Numbered from the stretch's first letter, positions 46,347-57,400 are shown. The stretch is DNA of 64,000 nt from Venturia oleaginea (GCA_013176395.1 JABMLP010000027.1:496001-560000), one strand, 5' to 3'. Numbers and translations are program-made. The notes: generated from the sequence alone by a model not told the origin.

Positions 46347-48273
46347 ATGCGTCTCCTCAACACTAAGACGCTGGCGACCGAATGGTTCGGACTCACCCCC
46401 GAAATACGCCATTCTCTCTCATACTTGGGTCGATGACGAGGTCAATCTAATCAAATTAGGTTCGCAGTCCGGTCAGAAGCACGACGAAGGATATCAGAAG
46501 GTTTTAGGCGCAGCCTCCCAGACGGCTAGAGATGGCTTGTCCCATTTCGGGGTCGCCACCTGTTGCATTGACAGGACGAATAATGCTGAGGTCACGGAGG
46601 CCGTCATCTCAATGTACAGATGGTACCGAGCTGCGACAGTTTGCTATGCATACCTGTCAGACGTGAATCTCGCAGAGCCAAGAAACCCGTTGACAGATGA
46701 CAGCTGGGTCCACAAGTTCAGACGAAGTAAATGGTTCTTGCGAGGATGGACACTTCAAGAGCTTATTGCTCCAGGCGAAGTCATTTTTTTGACAGCCAGT
46801 GTGAAATACTGGGAAGAAGAGGTTATCTGGCAGACTCGATCTCCGAAATCACGGACATCCAGTCAAAGTACTCCGAGACGCGACGGGACGGACTCGGATA
46901 CCAGCAGTGTAACATCCTTCAATTCTAGCGACGTCGAGGATGAGTCTCTGCTTGATATGCTGGTGGATGCTCTTGTGAGATCATTACGGAACGCGCATTC
47001 ACCCCAGCTTCGCTTCTCAGCTTGACAGACAGCGTTTTTCACAACCATCATGAAGATTGGGTTTCTAAGACTGGGAGCGTGAATACAGTTTACGCCAACG
47101 CGCTCCAGGCGGCATCGGGCAGAGGGCATCCGTCTGTGGTCGAGCAGCAGCTGGGAAAGAGCAGCGACGTCAAGGTGCAAGAAAGATTCTGCGGCAACGG
47201 CCCCAGGTGATGGATATCTTTAAGAGGGTGCTTTGCGAGGAGCATCCTCCCGCGCTAACTAGCAAGGGCGCCGACCTCATCGTACATGGAGGAGTCTATG
47301 CCAACGCGCTCCAGGTGGCTTCGCACAGAGGGCACGCGGCGATCGTCGAGTTGCCGTTAAGCAATGGCGCCGACATCAACTCGCAAGGTAGAGGGGTCTA
47401 TGCCAACGCGCTCCAGGCCGCCTTAGCGAGAGAACACGAGAAGGTGGTTGAGCAGCTGCTAGCGAAGGGAGTCGACGTCAACGCGCAGGGCGGAGAGTAC
47501 GGTAGCGCGCTCCAGGCGGCCTGTAGTCAAGGGCGGTGAAAGGAGGCAGAAGAGCAAGTGATAGAAATAAGCAAAAGGGTACTTGGCGACGAGCATCCTT
47601 ACACGCTGACCAGCATGTCCAGTCTAGCGTTAAGGTACTCTTCGCAAGGACTATTGGAGAAGGCTGAAGAGCTACAAGTCAAATTGTGTGAGACTCACAG
47701 TAGGGTTATAGGTAACGAACATCCTGGTCCACTGATCAGCTTGGCCAACCTAGCGTCGATGTACAGTAGTCAAGGGCGGTGGAAGGAGCCGGAAGTACTG
47801 CAGGTGCAAGTGATGGAGACGAGTTTGAGGGTACTTGGCGCAGAGCATCCAGACACGCTGACCAGTATGGCCAACCTGCGTCAACGTACAGGAATCAAGG
47901 CCGATGGAAGGAGACTGAAGAGCTGGAGGTGCAAGTGATGGAGACCAGAAAGAGGGTGCTTGGCGCAGAGCATCCTTCTATGCTGACTAGCATGGCTAAC
48001 CTGGCATCGACGTACTGGAATCAAGGCCGATGGAAGGAGGCTGAAGAGCTGGAGTTGCAAGTGATGGAGACGAGTCTGAGGGTGCTTGGCGCAGAGCATC
48101 CAGACACGCTGACCAGCATGAACAATCGTGGAAAGCTCAAGGTCGTGATACGAAGGCTATGGAATTTACTATCTGAGTGTGTACAGCTTCTGGAACGAAA
48201 ATTAGGACCGGATTACCCCCATACAAAATCTTCATTTCAAACACTGAAGAATTGGCAAGACAAGACGACGTAG
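46347..48273 (+). pseudogene. HET domain relic with interleaved ankyrin and TPR repeats
   Basis: An ATG at 46347 starts MRLLNTKTL, the usual beginning of HET proteins. The frame breaks near 46380 and the HET core continues in another frame (KYAILSHTW, CCIDRTNN, RGWTLQELIAPGEV). At the T run near 46786 it shifts again, after which GRRGYLADSISEITDI completes the domain. Downstream is an Asp/Ser-rich linker, then an ankyrin unit (VYANALQAASGRGHPSVVEQ) and a piece of TPR (DIFKRVLCEEHPPALTS). This TPR piece is fused in frame to three more ankyrin units (for example YANALQVASHRGHAAIVE). After a TGA at 47537-47539 the same frame continues as four TPR units (VLGAEHPDTLTSMANLAS type), with a last frame change near 47875. 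It ends at 48273 after the family tail TLKNWQDK. With at least four breaks it cannot make a full protein. Confidence 0.82.
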
Positions 48274-48325
48274 AGGTCCTAGGTACTGTCCCTACACAGT
48301 AGACTAGGTGTCAATAGTATTAACT

Positions 48326-48416
48326 GATGAAATAAGAGCTGTGCAGGAAAGGATTCATTGAAGACTTAGAAACAGCTTGTGGAGGGAAGAAAAGATTGAA
48401 TGGCTTACTCTCCTAA
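48326..48416 (+). repeat. 90 bp dispersed repeat, copy 1
   Basis: This segment begins GATGAAATAAGA and contains AGAAACAGCTTG and AGATTGAATGGCT. It recurs in the same orientation at 49813-49906 with roughly 80 percent identity by eye. Copy 1 lies just after the TPR relic, so it may be part of an old shared 3' end. Confidence 0.7.
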
Positions 48417-48429
48417 GTGATGGCGAATA

Positions 48430-49260
48430 AACGAGGGGGACGGCACATACTGTCACGATAGAAGTTCACTATCCACCACTGGTCGTCGACCGGAAAAGTC
48501 CTTTTGGCCGCTTAGAGGCGATGCAGTCCGTGGAGGCATGTAAAGGTTTTTTCGTGTTCAAATTGAACTTTTGGAGGTTCTAGATAGGGATCCTGTGTCT
48601 CGGCGACATCGATATTCTGTTGGCCAAGACTCTCGAACAACAAAGAATCTCGAATCAGACCGATTATAACGTGTTGAGGCTCGGCAACCTTATATTAGAG
48701 CAGGCTCTGCCCAGCTCGTTTCTAGACCGCCTGTTTGTCCGATCCACTCCATCATGGCTTGCAATCAGCATGAATGGTTTCAACTCACAAATTCCTCCTC
48801 GAAACCCAGCTCCATAATTTTGAGATACTCGCGACGGCTGCATCATTTGGTGCAGCGTCTTCCTAATCCTTGCTCCAAAACTCCCAGTCTCCTGTTATTT
48901 CTTGGACACGAGGATAATAATGCTGCCCTACGCTTCATGTTCCCAAAAAAACGACCTTACAAGGATGTGCTCGTCTGGACTCGCCAGAGTACGAATCGAT
49001 AGAGAGACTTCTGCCACCGACAATCCTCTTATATTTGCAGACAGCAATCTCGACCTTCCAGAAAGCAGATCCGCAACCTCTGGCTGCAGGTTCCACTGGG
49101 CCACTAGTTCCTTCATTGAATGGACACAAGACTTGAGCGTGGCACGAGACTTTATCATTTCACATGCTATCGTACCTTTCTGTACAGTACTGGTCTGGTT
49201 TGTCGAAGGATTCGCTGGGTCTAAGAGCGTGGAAAAATACTTGGAGTCCTAGAAGTCATT
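48430..49260 (-). pseudogene. Relic with a DUF3723-like segment
   Basis: Right to left, a first open block (about 49258-48928) encodes roughly 100 residues of even, protein-like sequence ending RSFFWEHEA. Frames then jump several times. At about 48690-48530 the reading LIRDSLLFESLGQQ, DVAETQDPYLEPPK and FTCLHGLHRL appears. The last phrase resembles the LTCLHG.HRI core of fungal DUF3723 proteins, which are often found in accessory regions. A further in-frame stop precedes a phrase of the type VDDQWW at about 48480. I infer a worn DUF3723-family gene or two overlapping fragments. No full-length product is possible. Confidence 0.45.
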
Positions 49261-50135
49261 GTCAGTTGGCGGGCAAGTCATGAAGCCATGGCCGCAACTG
49301 TTACTGAATTACGAGTCTTCGAGCACTGATTATATCGAGATGAAAGCTTTTGCGCAGCAAACTGGATTGTTTTCTCGCGTGTCTACATGGCGGTTAGAGG
49401 ACCCAGCTGACGTAGGAGATTAAAGATCAAGATCCTTAAACTTACAAAGTCAGCGCAAAGATACGCGAAAAGTCAATACTGAGTGGTTTTTCGTAAATGG
49501 AATCGCACTCGACGCCGACGGGACGAAGTCCTTATTGCATCGTATCCACAACACCCTTCTTATAGGCTGTCTCTATCTCTGTTCTGACATTCTCTTTCCT
49601 TCATCAATTTCGTACCGTCGTCCTTGCGTCTCTCGTCATTTAGTCGTGGTGTTGCAATCGTGCATCGCCGTCAATTTTTCTCTACAATTGCCCTCATTTG
49701 GCGTAGGTCACTCAACTTATTTCGCCCCCTTTACAACACCAAGTAGCCCTAGGCTACCAACGTCGCTACCATTCCGCCAAAAGCCTCTTATAGAGGCTCC
49801 GACATTAAGAGGTGATGAAATAAGATGGTGCAGGCCAAGTATTCATTGGACACCTGAGAAACAGCTTGCAGAGGGATCAAAAAGATTGAATGGCTCATTC
49901 TCCTAAACTGAGAAATAAGACGTAACTATATACATAAGATGTAGAAGATTCGAGAAGTGTCAAGAAGTGAGTGTGTACAGCCACTTGTAGATCATATATA
50001 TCAAACATGTGCTCTTGGCGTGGTGATCAACATCCCATACATCAAGATGTTTCAACAGTTCTGTCTCTTAAGAGGGCCTCAACAGTTCTTACATGCAGAC
50101 ACTCTTTGTGTGATACGTGTCTTACCATCTTAGGC
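49261..50135. other. Intergenic stretch at the right edge of the island
   Basis: About 0.9 kb without a supported gene. It contains copy 2 of the 90 bp dispersed repeat (49813-49906) and leads up to the inverted MITE copy. Short plus-strand frames here lack splice structure. Confidence 0.45.
49813..49906 (+). repeat. 90 bp dispersed repeat, copy 2
   Basis: Same orientation as copy 1 at 48326-48416, sharing GATGAAATAAGA, GTGCAGG, TTCATTG, GAAACAGCTTG and AGATTGAATGGCT. Its upstream sequence does not resemble a TPR array, so here the segment stands alone. Confidence 0.7.
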
Positions 50136-50409
50136 TGTGACGGCTTGCTAGGCTACTGGAACAACCACAGTGTTCAAGCACCTAACAAGGCGCCACAGTA
50201 CACGAGCCATGTGACGGCTTGCTAGGCTACTGGAACAGCCACAGTGTCCAAGCACCTAACAAGGCGCCACAGTACACGGGCCACAGCAAGACCTATAAGT
50301 AGGCCTTGCCCCCAGCCCCCATTTACATAGCTACCTGGAGTTCACTTTCGCATTTAGTCCATACCTGATTGCTGTTCACGCCTTTCATTAGTTACTACTA
50401 GCCGTGACA
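50136..50409 (-). mobile_element. MITE-like element, copy B
   Basis: The reverse complement of copy A at 20188-20461, of equal length (274 bp) and differing at only a few positions. It starts TGTGACGGCTTGC and ends AGCCGTGACA. It has the same two 74 bp internal tandem units. It lies about 160 bp beyond the YEN1 stop, at the right edge of the accessory island. Its flanks show no clear target duplication. Confidence 0.85.
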
Positions 50410-50568
50410 TAACTACAGGTCAACCCACAACCACCCGCCTTTGGAGAAGGCCACCAAAAATCCTACCTATCCGTTATGCCATAAAAACACCTAAGCCAGC
50501 GTTCCCCAACTCCAACGCTATGTAGCCAAAATCAGAGAGGGTATCATTATCATATCATAGCCAACACG

Positions 50569-53481
50569 CTAAACACCCGTCAAATCCAAAACACCAATAC
50601 TACTTATCCTGAACTTGCCTTTGGATGTGGCCGGCAAATCACCTGTCAAGTTCAACTCTTCAATCGCAAAAGCGCCAGGTACACTATCCCTCACTCTGAT
50701 GATTCGTTTTCTCTTTGCTGTGATGACAGGTGTAGCTATGCTATTATCACGAATTACCGTGGACTTGAAGCGCGGTGAGCGGCGGATTGAAGATTGAGCT
50801 GCTCGACCAGGATTTGCCTTTGTCGTTTTCGCCTTCAGTTTTGACTTCACGACTGTGGGAAGAACAAGAGATGGCTCTACTTCCGTGAGATCTAGCTCAG
50901 CAGGAGTCTGAGATGTTGGTAAAGTTGTGCAGCGACTCGAGGGTCCAGGTAGCTTTACTGGTGGCTGTGGCCGACAAGTCGAAGGTTTGACTCTGGGTAA
51001 TGCGGCAAAATGAGAATCTATAGAGAACTGGTTTTCCGCAGGCCGAGGACGGATTCGGACTGCTCTACCCAGGTCGTTTGGTATAGGAGGCGCTCGTTTG
51101 GATTGCTGAATAGGCGACATCGTGAGGTCCAAAGCCTCGACAGCTGGAGAGGGCGAATCCAGTCGTCGCGGACGCTCAGCCTTATTGACTTTGCTTGTAT
51201 CTGCATGCCTAATTTTGGAGGGTGTGAAATAATTAGTGATGTCTGTCTGACGCACAGGCGACGAGAAAATATCAACAGTATCTTGTCTCTTCTTCCGCGA
51301 TGGCGTTGTGGGCTTCTGCGGGAGGGAAGGCTGTGTGTCTAGTCGTTTCTTGCGCTTTATGGGTAAAAGTTGCGATGGGGACGGAGGAGGAGAAAAAGAT
51401 GGGGGTATCCTTAGGCCAAACGAGGCTGAGGTTCGCTTTGGTAGATCTTCCATCATATCTAAAACGGCCGTGTCTGTTTGACTGCGTCTTAATGGAGACC
51501 GCCGTCGCTTAGTGACACACGATGGCATGTCCTCGACGACCGAGGTGCATCGAGAATGTGTCTCGACTGGCTTTGAACAAGGCTTTGCTGGAGGAGAAGA
51601 CAGCAAGTCAATGATCGTGTTTTGTTGTGTCGACGGGATCATGGTAGGTACCTTAGCAGCAACCTTGGATGTAGCTTTAGCCTCGGGCTTTGCTCTTGCG
51701 GAAGGCTTCTTGACCGGATCTTCCCTCGACTGAGGCGGTCCTTGTGACCCAGATTCGAGTAATGGCTCTTTCGGTACGATGGACATGGTTAGACTTGGTG
51801 TTGACTGCGGTCCATCAAGAGATCGCAGTGGAGGGTGGCCTGGTTTGGTGACTGTTGTGAATATATCGAGTGGCCCGCCGCCGCCCACCACCTTCTTCTT
51901 TCCTTTCGTGGGATTCACGACCTTGGGCATATTTCTGTTGGCTGCCTTCTTGTCCAGAGCATCTTGCTTGGCTCGTTGTAAAGCCTCCCAGTCCTGTGTT
52001 TTGAGAGGAGCACCAACTTTGACATATGTTTCGAAAACCCAGATTTTCTCAGGTTTGGTGGGGTCATATGTAGAGGACCCTCGCTTTTTCGAGGGGCTTG
52101 CTGGTGTCTCATCGCTAACCACAAGACCATTTTCCTCGTCTGAATCGTCGTCCGCTGGATATTCATCATCAGGCTCCTCAACGCTCAGATCAATGGGGAC
52201 GAGGTCGTGAGGAATGAAGCTGACTCGGAGCTCAGGGACGCCATCTGTCGCTGCATGGTTACGCCGACCGTGTATTCCAGTAACAAGTTTTGCTTCTTCT
52301 TCTTCAATAGCATCAATGTCTTCAGACGGCCGATCTTCAACCTGACCTCTCATGCACAACTCCCTGACAACAAGGGCGGGGGCAAGATTGCGAATGAATT
52401 TCTTTGCGCCTCCAAGTTTAGTCCAATCGAAAGCATCCCCAGTAAAAGTCCGCAATTCTTCAAAATTCAGGTCCTGGTCCCATTTCAATGATAGTCGTAA
52501 TCGTTCAACTTTATCCAAAGGTGATACGCAAGGTGTGGTATAATATCCAAGAACATCTGGGCTAGGAAAGTCGTCTGGTATCTTTAGTGCCTTGTGTTTG
52601 CACTTGAAGAACTTGCTTTCATTCGTCCGAAGTTCATAAGCAAGCTTCTCTCGCCAGATAGTGAGGGCGGCCTTGTCTTTCTTAGGGATCTTGTAGAGTT
52701 CGTGACCAAATCCAGCTCTCGCGGCCTCACAAGCAATCTTCGGTCCACAGCCAGGAATTCCTTCTGGGACATAGTCGCCCCCGCTCATCAAGGCGATCAG
52801 TATCATGCCTTCCCGGTCGAGTCCAGAGCCATCCTTCGTCTTCTTTGCATCGTAGAGATTCACATGAGAGGGAGTCTTGTTACTCTTGCCAACCTCAGAT
52901 GACCAATTGCGTAAGGTGATGCCGCAGCCGAACATGAGGGTGTCCACATCCTCACTGAGAACGGCATCCACGATGCCTTCTCGTTGTAGCAAAGCACATT
53001 CTGCTTCTGCTTCTCCTGGCGCGATATGGTAGACCAGACCGAACTGTTTGAGCAGTTGCTTCGCTAGGAATTCCGGTATGGAGGCGACGTTTGGACCGGT
53101 TCGCTTGCTTCTTTTAAAAGGTGGCTTGCTCGGTCCATCGAAGACAAAAAGAGGGTGGATGGAGTGGGAGATAAGTCGTAGTAATCGGTAGTAGAAAGTT
53201 CGAAGCGCAGGATTTGTGCCGCCTGTTCACAATGTCAGACGAATGTCGTTTGACTCCTTGAGAGAGACTGAAACCTTTGCTCGCTTGTATCTGGAAGAGC
53301 CAAATAGAGATATCAATAGCAATGCGCAAAGGCCTCCCAGTCTCCTCGAACTTGTCTACAGCGAGCTTGGAGAGGGCGATCCGCTGGCCTGGACCAATTT
53401 CCTTGTAGATGCTGTTGGATGGTGTTAGTTACATGTATCTGTAAATACCCTTCAAGAAGTACTATACCCATGGATACCCAT
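50569..53481 (-). CDS. YEN1: Yen1/GEN1-type Holliday junction resolvase (XPG family)
   Basis: This nuclease cuts branched recombination intermediates in the nucleus. Three exons (53481-53468, 53411-53275, 53222-50569) with introns of 56 and 52 bp encode 934 residues. The 14-base first exon gives MGIHG, so the protein starts MGIHGIYKEIG, as in GEN1/Yen1. Metal-binding acids are in place: Asp38, Asp79, Glu121 and Glu123 in APGEAEAE, Asp142 and Asp144 in SEDVDTLMFG. A helix-hairpin-helix segment with GGDYVPEGIPGCGPK follows. A chromodomain-like position beyond it is not obvious. The C-terminal 500 residues are disordered and basic, with a good PCNA-binding motif QTDITNYF and a weaker QFSIDSHF. 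The frame is intact. This is the first core gene to the right of the island. Confidence 0.93.
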
Positions 53482-53881
53482 CTCCAATCCGATATGTTCC
53501 GTGTACAGACTGCTTTGTTATGGTCGGTCGAGTTGATGTTTGTCACTTTTCGTCCGAGCTTCTGATTGGCGGGCGTTTATTTACTATATTTACAGTATCG
53601 CAAATGCAACAACAAAGCCACCACGATCCGGCATAGAGACCACACCAACTATATAACGACCTCCTGACCTGTGAAATCGAGTCGCGTAGTAAGCAGCTGC
53701 TCTGTTGTGTATTCTTCGGCCTTGCGCCTGTCTGTCGCGGTATGCTTCCACTATCATTGTCTCTTTTCCATCTCGTACACAGAAGTCACTACCCGTTCCT
53801 CACGAGTCTTTTCGTCTGGTCAGTTTGCTTGCCATAGCAATTTTCGCTTACCATTGTAATCTTTCGCTATCCATTGTCCTG
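53482..53881. promoter_or_regulatory. Divergent spacer upstream of YEN1
   Basis: About 400 bp between the YEN1 start and the first possible coding block on the plus strand. It probably holds both promoters; the last 200 bases before 53882 are pyrimidine-rich. No specific motif is identified. Confidence 0.45.
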
Positions 53882-54447
53882 ATGTCGCTGACCAGAACAC
53901 TAGAGCGCTCCAGGATCCAAACACACTCTCAATCCGACTCGTGCCTTTCAAACGAAAAAAGCGATCACTTGGATCCCGCCCTCGACGACCTGATACCGCC
54001 TCCATCTCTCTTCATTGGTACCTAGATTCGAAAAAAATACTTCCAAATCACCCTCGTACAGTTCTGGTTCCTGTGGATTTGCGTCCTAATACTACCTGGT
54101 CGAATTGGGGAGCCTTCCCTTCGCAGGTTAAAGGCACACTTGGTCATATCTTACCCACGCCTCAGGGAAAGGAGACGGAGAGGCACTCACTGGAAGCCTG
54201 ATGCCATTATCTATGCACTTTTGAGGGCCATCGAAATATCGCCGTACACCAGCAATTTTGGCCTGTCAATCCTCAATCACTACAGAAGCTTGTGACCTGC
54301 CGAGAGATTCGCTGTCTTCTTTCTCCTCTCTGGATTCGAAACCCCAGAAATAGGCCCACTCTTCGTGTTTGGACTTACCTTGTGCTTCAAGGTAGCAATC
54401 CGCGTTAACGGGCTGGGCATCCCGAGATGGTATCGCGAGCTTTGAAC
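53882..54447 (+). pseudogene. Coding-like block with frame breaks upstream of the AT-hook gene
   Basis: An ATG at 53882 opens a 45-codon exon that joins a second block (54062 onward) across a 44 bp GTACCT...ACAG intron, restoring frame into VPVDLRPNTTWSNWGAFPSQ. Near 54180 the frame that best reads as protein changes by one or two bases to KPDAIIYALLRAIEISPY, which is interrupted by a TGA at 54293-54295. It then continues as PAERFAVFFLLSGFE and a hydrophobic stretch to a stop at about 54447. It may be the damaged N-terminal part of the following AT-hook gene, or a separate broken gene. I do not recognise the family. Confidence 0.45.
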
Positions 54448-57400
54448 ACAGGACATGTGGCAGACACCAGTGGCATCGATGCTTCATCCATAGATGAGTT
54501 GGCACTGTCGATGCTGGGAGGGCAATCCCCCTTTGCACCTCGATCGACCAACACCAAATTGCAAAAGGTCAACCTCATCGCAACTTCAAAGCTTCAATTA
54601 TCCCCGAAGAAATCGTTCTATCTCGAGACTCCAGGGGTCCCAGGCAGCAGTCCGGCAAGGATCAAGATTACGATGCAGGCAGAGCAAATGGACGCCCAAG
54701 ATGAGCCTGGGACGCCCTCGAAGCGTGGGAGGCCCAGGACAAAAGTGATCAAAGTGCCTCTCAACGATGCAGATGAGCCAGTAAAGCGGAAACCTGGGCG
54801 ACCACGAAAATCAGACGTTGAACCTTCAGCCATTCGGAAGAGAAAAGCAACTCCCATCAGGAGGCAATCGAAACGACTGTCTGGAAGTTCAGAGGTGCAA
54901 GATGACTTTGAGATCCAAACTTTGCCAGCGAAGAAAAGGGGGAGGCCAAGCAAAATCGCACCACAAACTGATTCCGGCGTGGACACAAAATCGCCGAAAA
55001 AGAAGGTGGGCAGGCCGAAGAAGTCACCGCAGACTGACACCAGTAAAGAGCCCCAATCGCGCCAGAAGAAGCTAGAAAGGCCAAGCAAGATAATCCCACA
55101 AGAAAAGCCCGAATCCGACCCGATCGATGAGGGATATATGGACGATGAGCAAGCAGATGAGGAGCAGGCAGGAAACGCTGAGGCTATCTTTGCAGGACAA
55201 GAGCTTCTAGAACCACCAACAGGGTCCTCGGATGGAGCAACGCCAATGTCAGATACCCCTTCGATTGGGCAATCGTCGCAGCAATATATGGACGGAAGAA
55301 AATTCGAGTCTTTTAGGAGTCCAACCGGTACCAGGCGTGCTGGGTTGTCCGAATCAAGTAAGGAATACGACTCCAATTCAATTCGGCATCTTTCTCAGGA
55401 ATCGCCCGAATCTTCATCTTTGCAACAACCATCTACTAAAGCGCAGGCTGGACTCGAACCTAGCAGTGCGTTGTTGCAATTCGACTTCGCCAATCTGACT
55501 CCCCTCCATGAAAAGCACACTATTACGCCCACGGAACCAATACAAGCACAAATGCCTGCTCAATCGACGCCACGACCGAAAGCAGGGGAACCTGTTCTAA
55601 GGAGGCAGGAGAGAAATGAGCCTAAGAATGCTGAGCATTCTCAGATGAAAAGCCTCTTCTTACAACAGTCTGCTTCTCCAGAAAATGCGCAGGACCTATC
55701 TTCAACAAGAAGCAGCAGATATAGAGAACCAAGGCCTGTACCGATCCAATTTGGACAGAGCCAGCCATCCGAACAGGGGTCTACGACTTCGGCAGAGGAG
55801 CAGAACGATGAGCAGAAGCAAGATGACCTGATGTGGCGTGGGATGATTTCACATCGAGATGACAACCATTCCACCGATGAAGAAGCAACGCCAGCCTCTG
55901 ACTCTGACGATTCAGACTACGGAGGGATGGACGATATGACTGGCCGTCCGATGGGCGAGGTGACGCTCATGCAGAGCGAGGAGTTCAGTATGGTTTCACT
56001 CCATTCACTGGAAAGCGTCCGCGAACAAAATAGCAGTTTTGTAGGCGGTAGTCAGGCTGAACGTTCGATGAACGAACCTCAACAGACGCCTGGCACATTA
56101 AGCAATATCCCCCAACAATCAACATCAGTCAAGCACCCTTCAAAGCTCAAGCAAGTGTGGCTTCCTGAAAGCTCGTCCGGTGCACACTTATCTCCAAATG
56201 TTTCCGTGCAGCGAGGAAGGCAATCGTCACGACCACTTTCATCTCCATACCCTGCCAAATCATACTCAAACGGTGGTAAACCTAGCCCACAACATCAGTC
56301 CCAGAACGATGTGGGCAGACGACTTGGCTCTCGCCTATCTTTGAACGATCTTGAAAGCAGCCCAGTGGGTGCAGCTCCGATCAGCTCTTTCTTGCTGTCG
56401 AATATTCAACAAAGACTTAGGAATGGATCTTCACCTAGAGAGGGTAGTGTCAATAATGACAATTCACTTACTAAACCACCGCTTGCACCACATTCCGCAA
56501 ACGGCCGTCTCCCAACACCAAACTCTGCAGACAAAGAAAGCCAGAGCACCAGCAGCTCTCGGCTTAAAACTCGAACTGCTCTTGCTGGGCAGCAATCTCA
56601 ACGCACCACGGCCTTGGAATCTGACTACAGCCCAGCCAAAAGCGATAGCGTGGCTAGCATGCAAAGTCATACACCGGCTGCAACTGAACAAGGTTCTTCT
56701 CCTATTCTTGAGGACGCTACGGACCTGATTCGTAACACGACTTTCCAACAATTGCCGTCATCGCCCCCAGCCCGAATAGAGCGGTCGGGTGGGCTAGAGG
56801 AATCAAGAGCGTGGCTACGAACGCAAAACGCCATGGAGAAAACATGGCGGAAAGCAAAGGAGCAGTTGAGCCCACCATCCCAACCGCAAAACCGCTCCAT
56901 CATTATTTCTGACGATCAGAGCTATAGTGACGAAAGCGAAGAGGGCGAAGAAGTTGCAAGGAACCAAGGCATGGCGATTGAAGAGGATATCGAAGACCTG
57001 TGGCAGGAAGAAGCAAGCCGCGGGTCTAATATTGATGATTCTAACCTGTCAAATCGACCACGGAACGGCAATACTCAGCTCAAGCGCAAACTTTTCTCTA
57101 CTGGGGAGAGACCTCAATCATCAAGACTCGTCAAAGTACCTCGAACATCCAAACCATTCAGCAGCTGTCCTGAGCAACAACATCCAATACAAAACAAAAA
57201 CCCTGAAAAGCCTCAGTCGTCGAACCTCGCCGAAGCTCCTCGAACGTCTAGATCTTTCAGCATTAGCACCGAGCAAGACATCCCGGCACACGCCCAAGGT
57301 CGTGCGAAGGCCCAACCGCCACGGCTTGCAAAAGCGCCTCTAACATCCAAGCCTTTCAGTGCTAGCCTAGGACAGGTTCGCCCTGTTGAGAGCAAGAAGC

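Noticed and set aside
19850..50568. Starship-type giant element
   Set aside because: No DUF3435 tyrosine recombinase is visible at either edge and no direct target repeat was found; only a weak DUF3723 hint exists. Kept as a question, not a call.
54618..55376. 252-codon minus-strand open frame
   Set aside because: Antisense to the AT-hook region of the large plus-strand gene; Ser/Cys-rich composition mirrors the sense codons.
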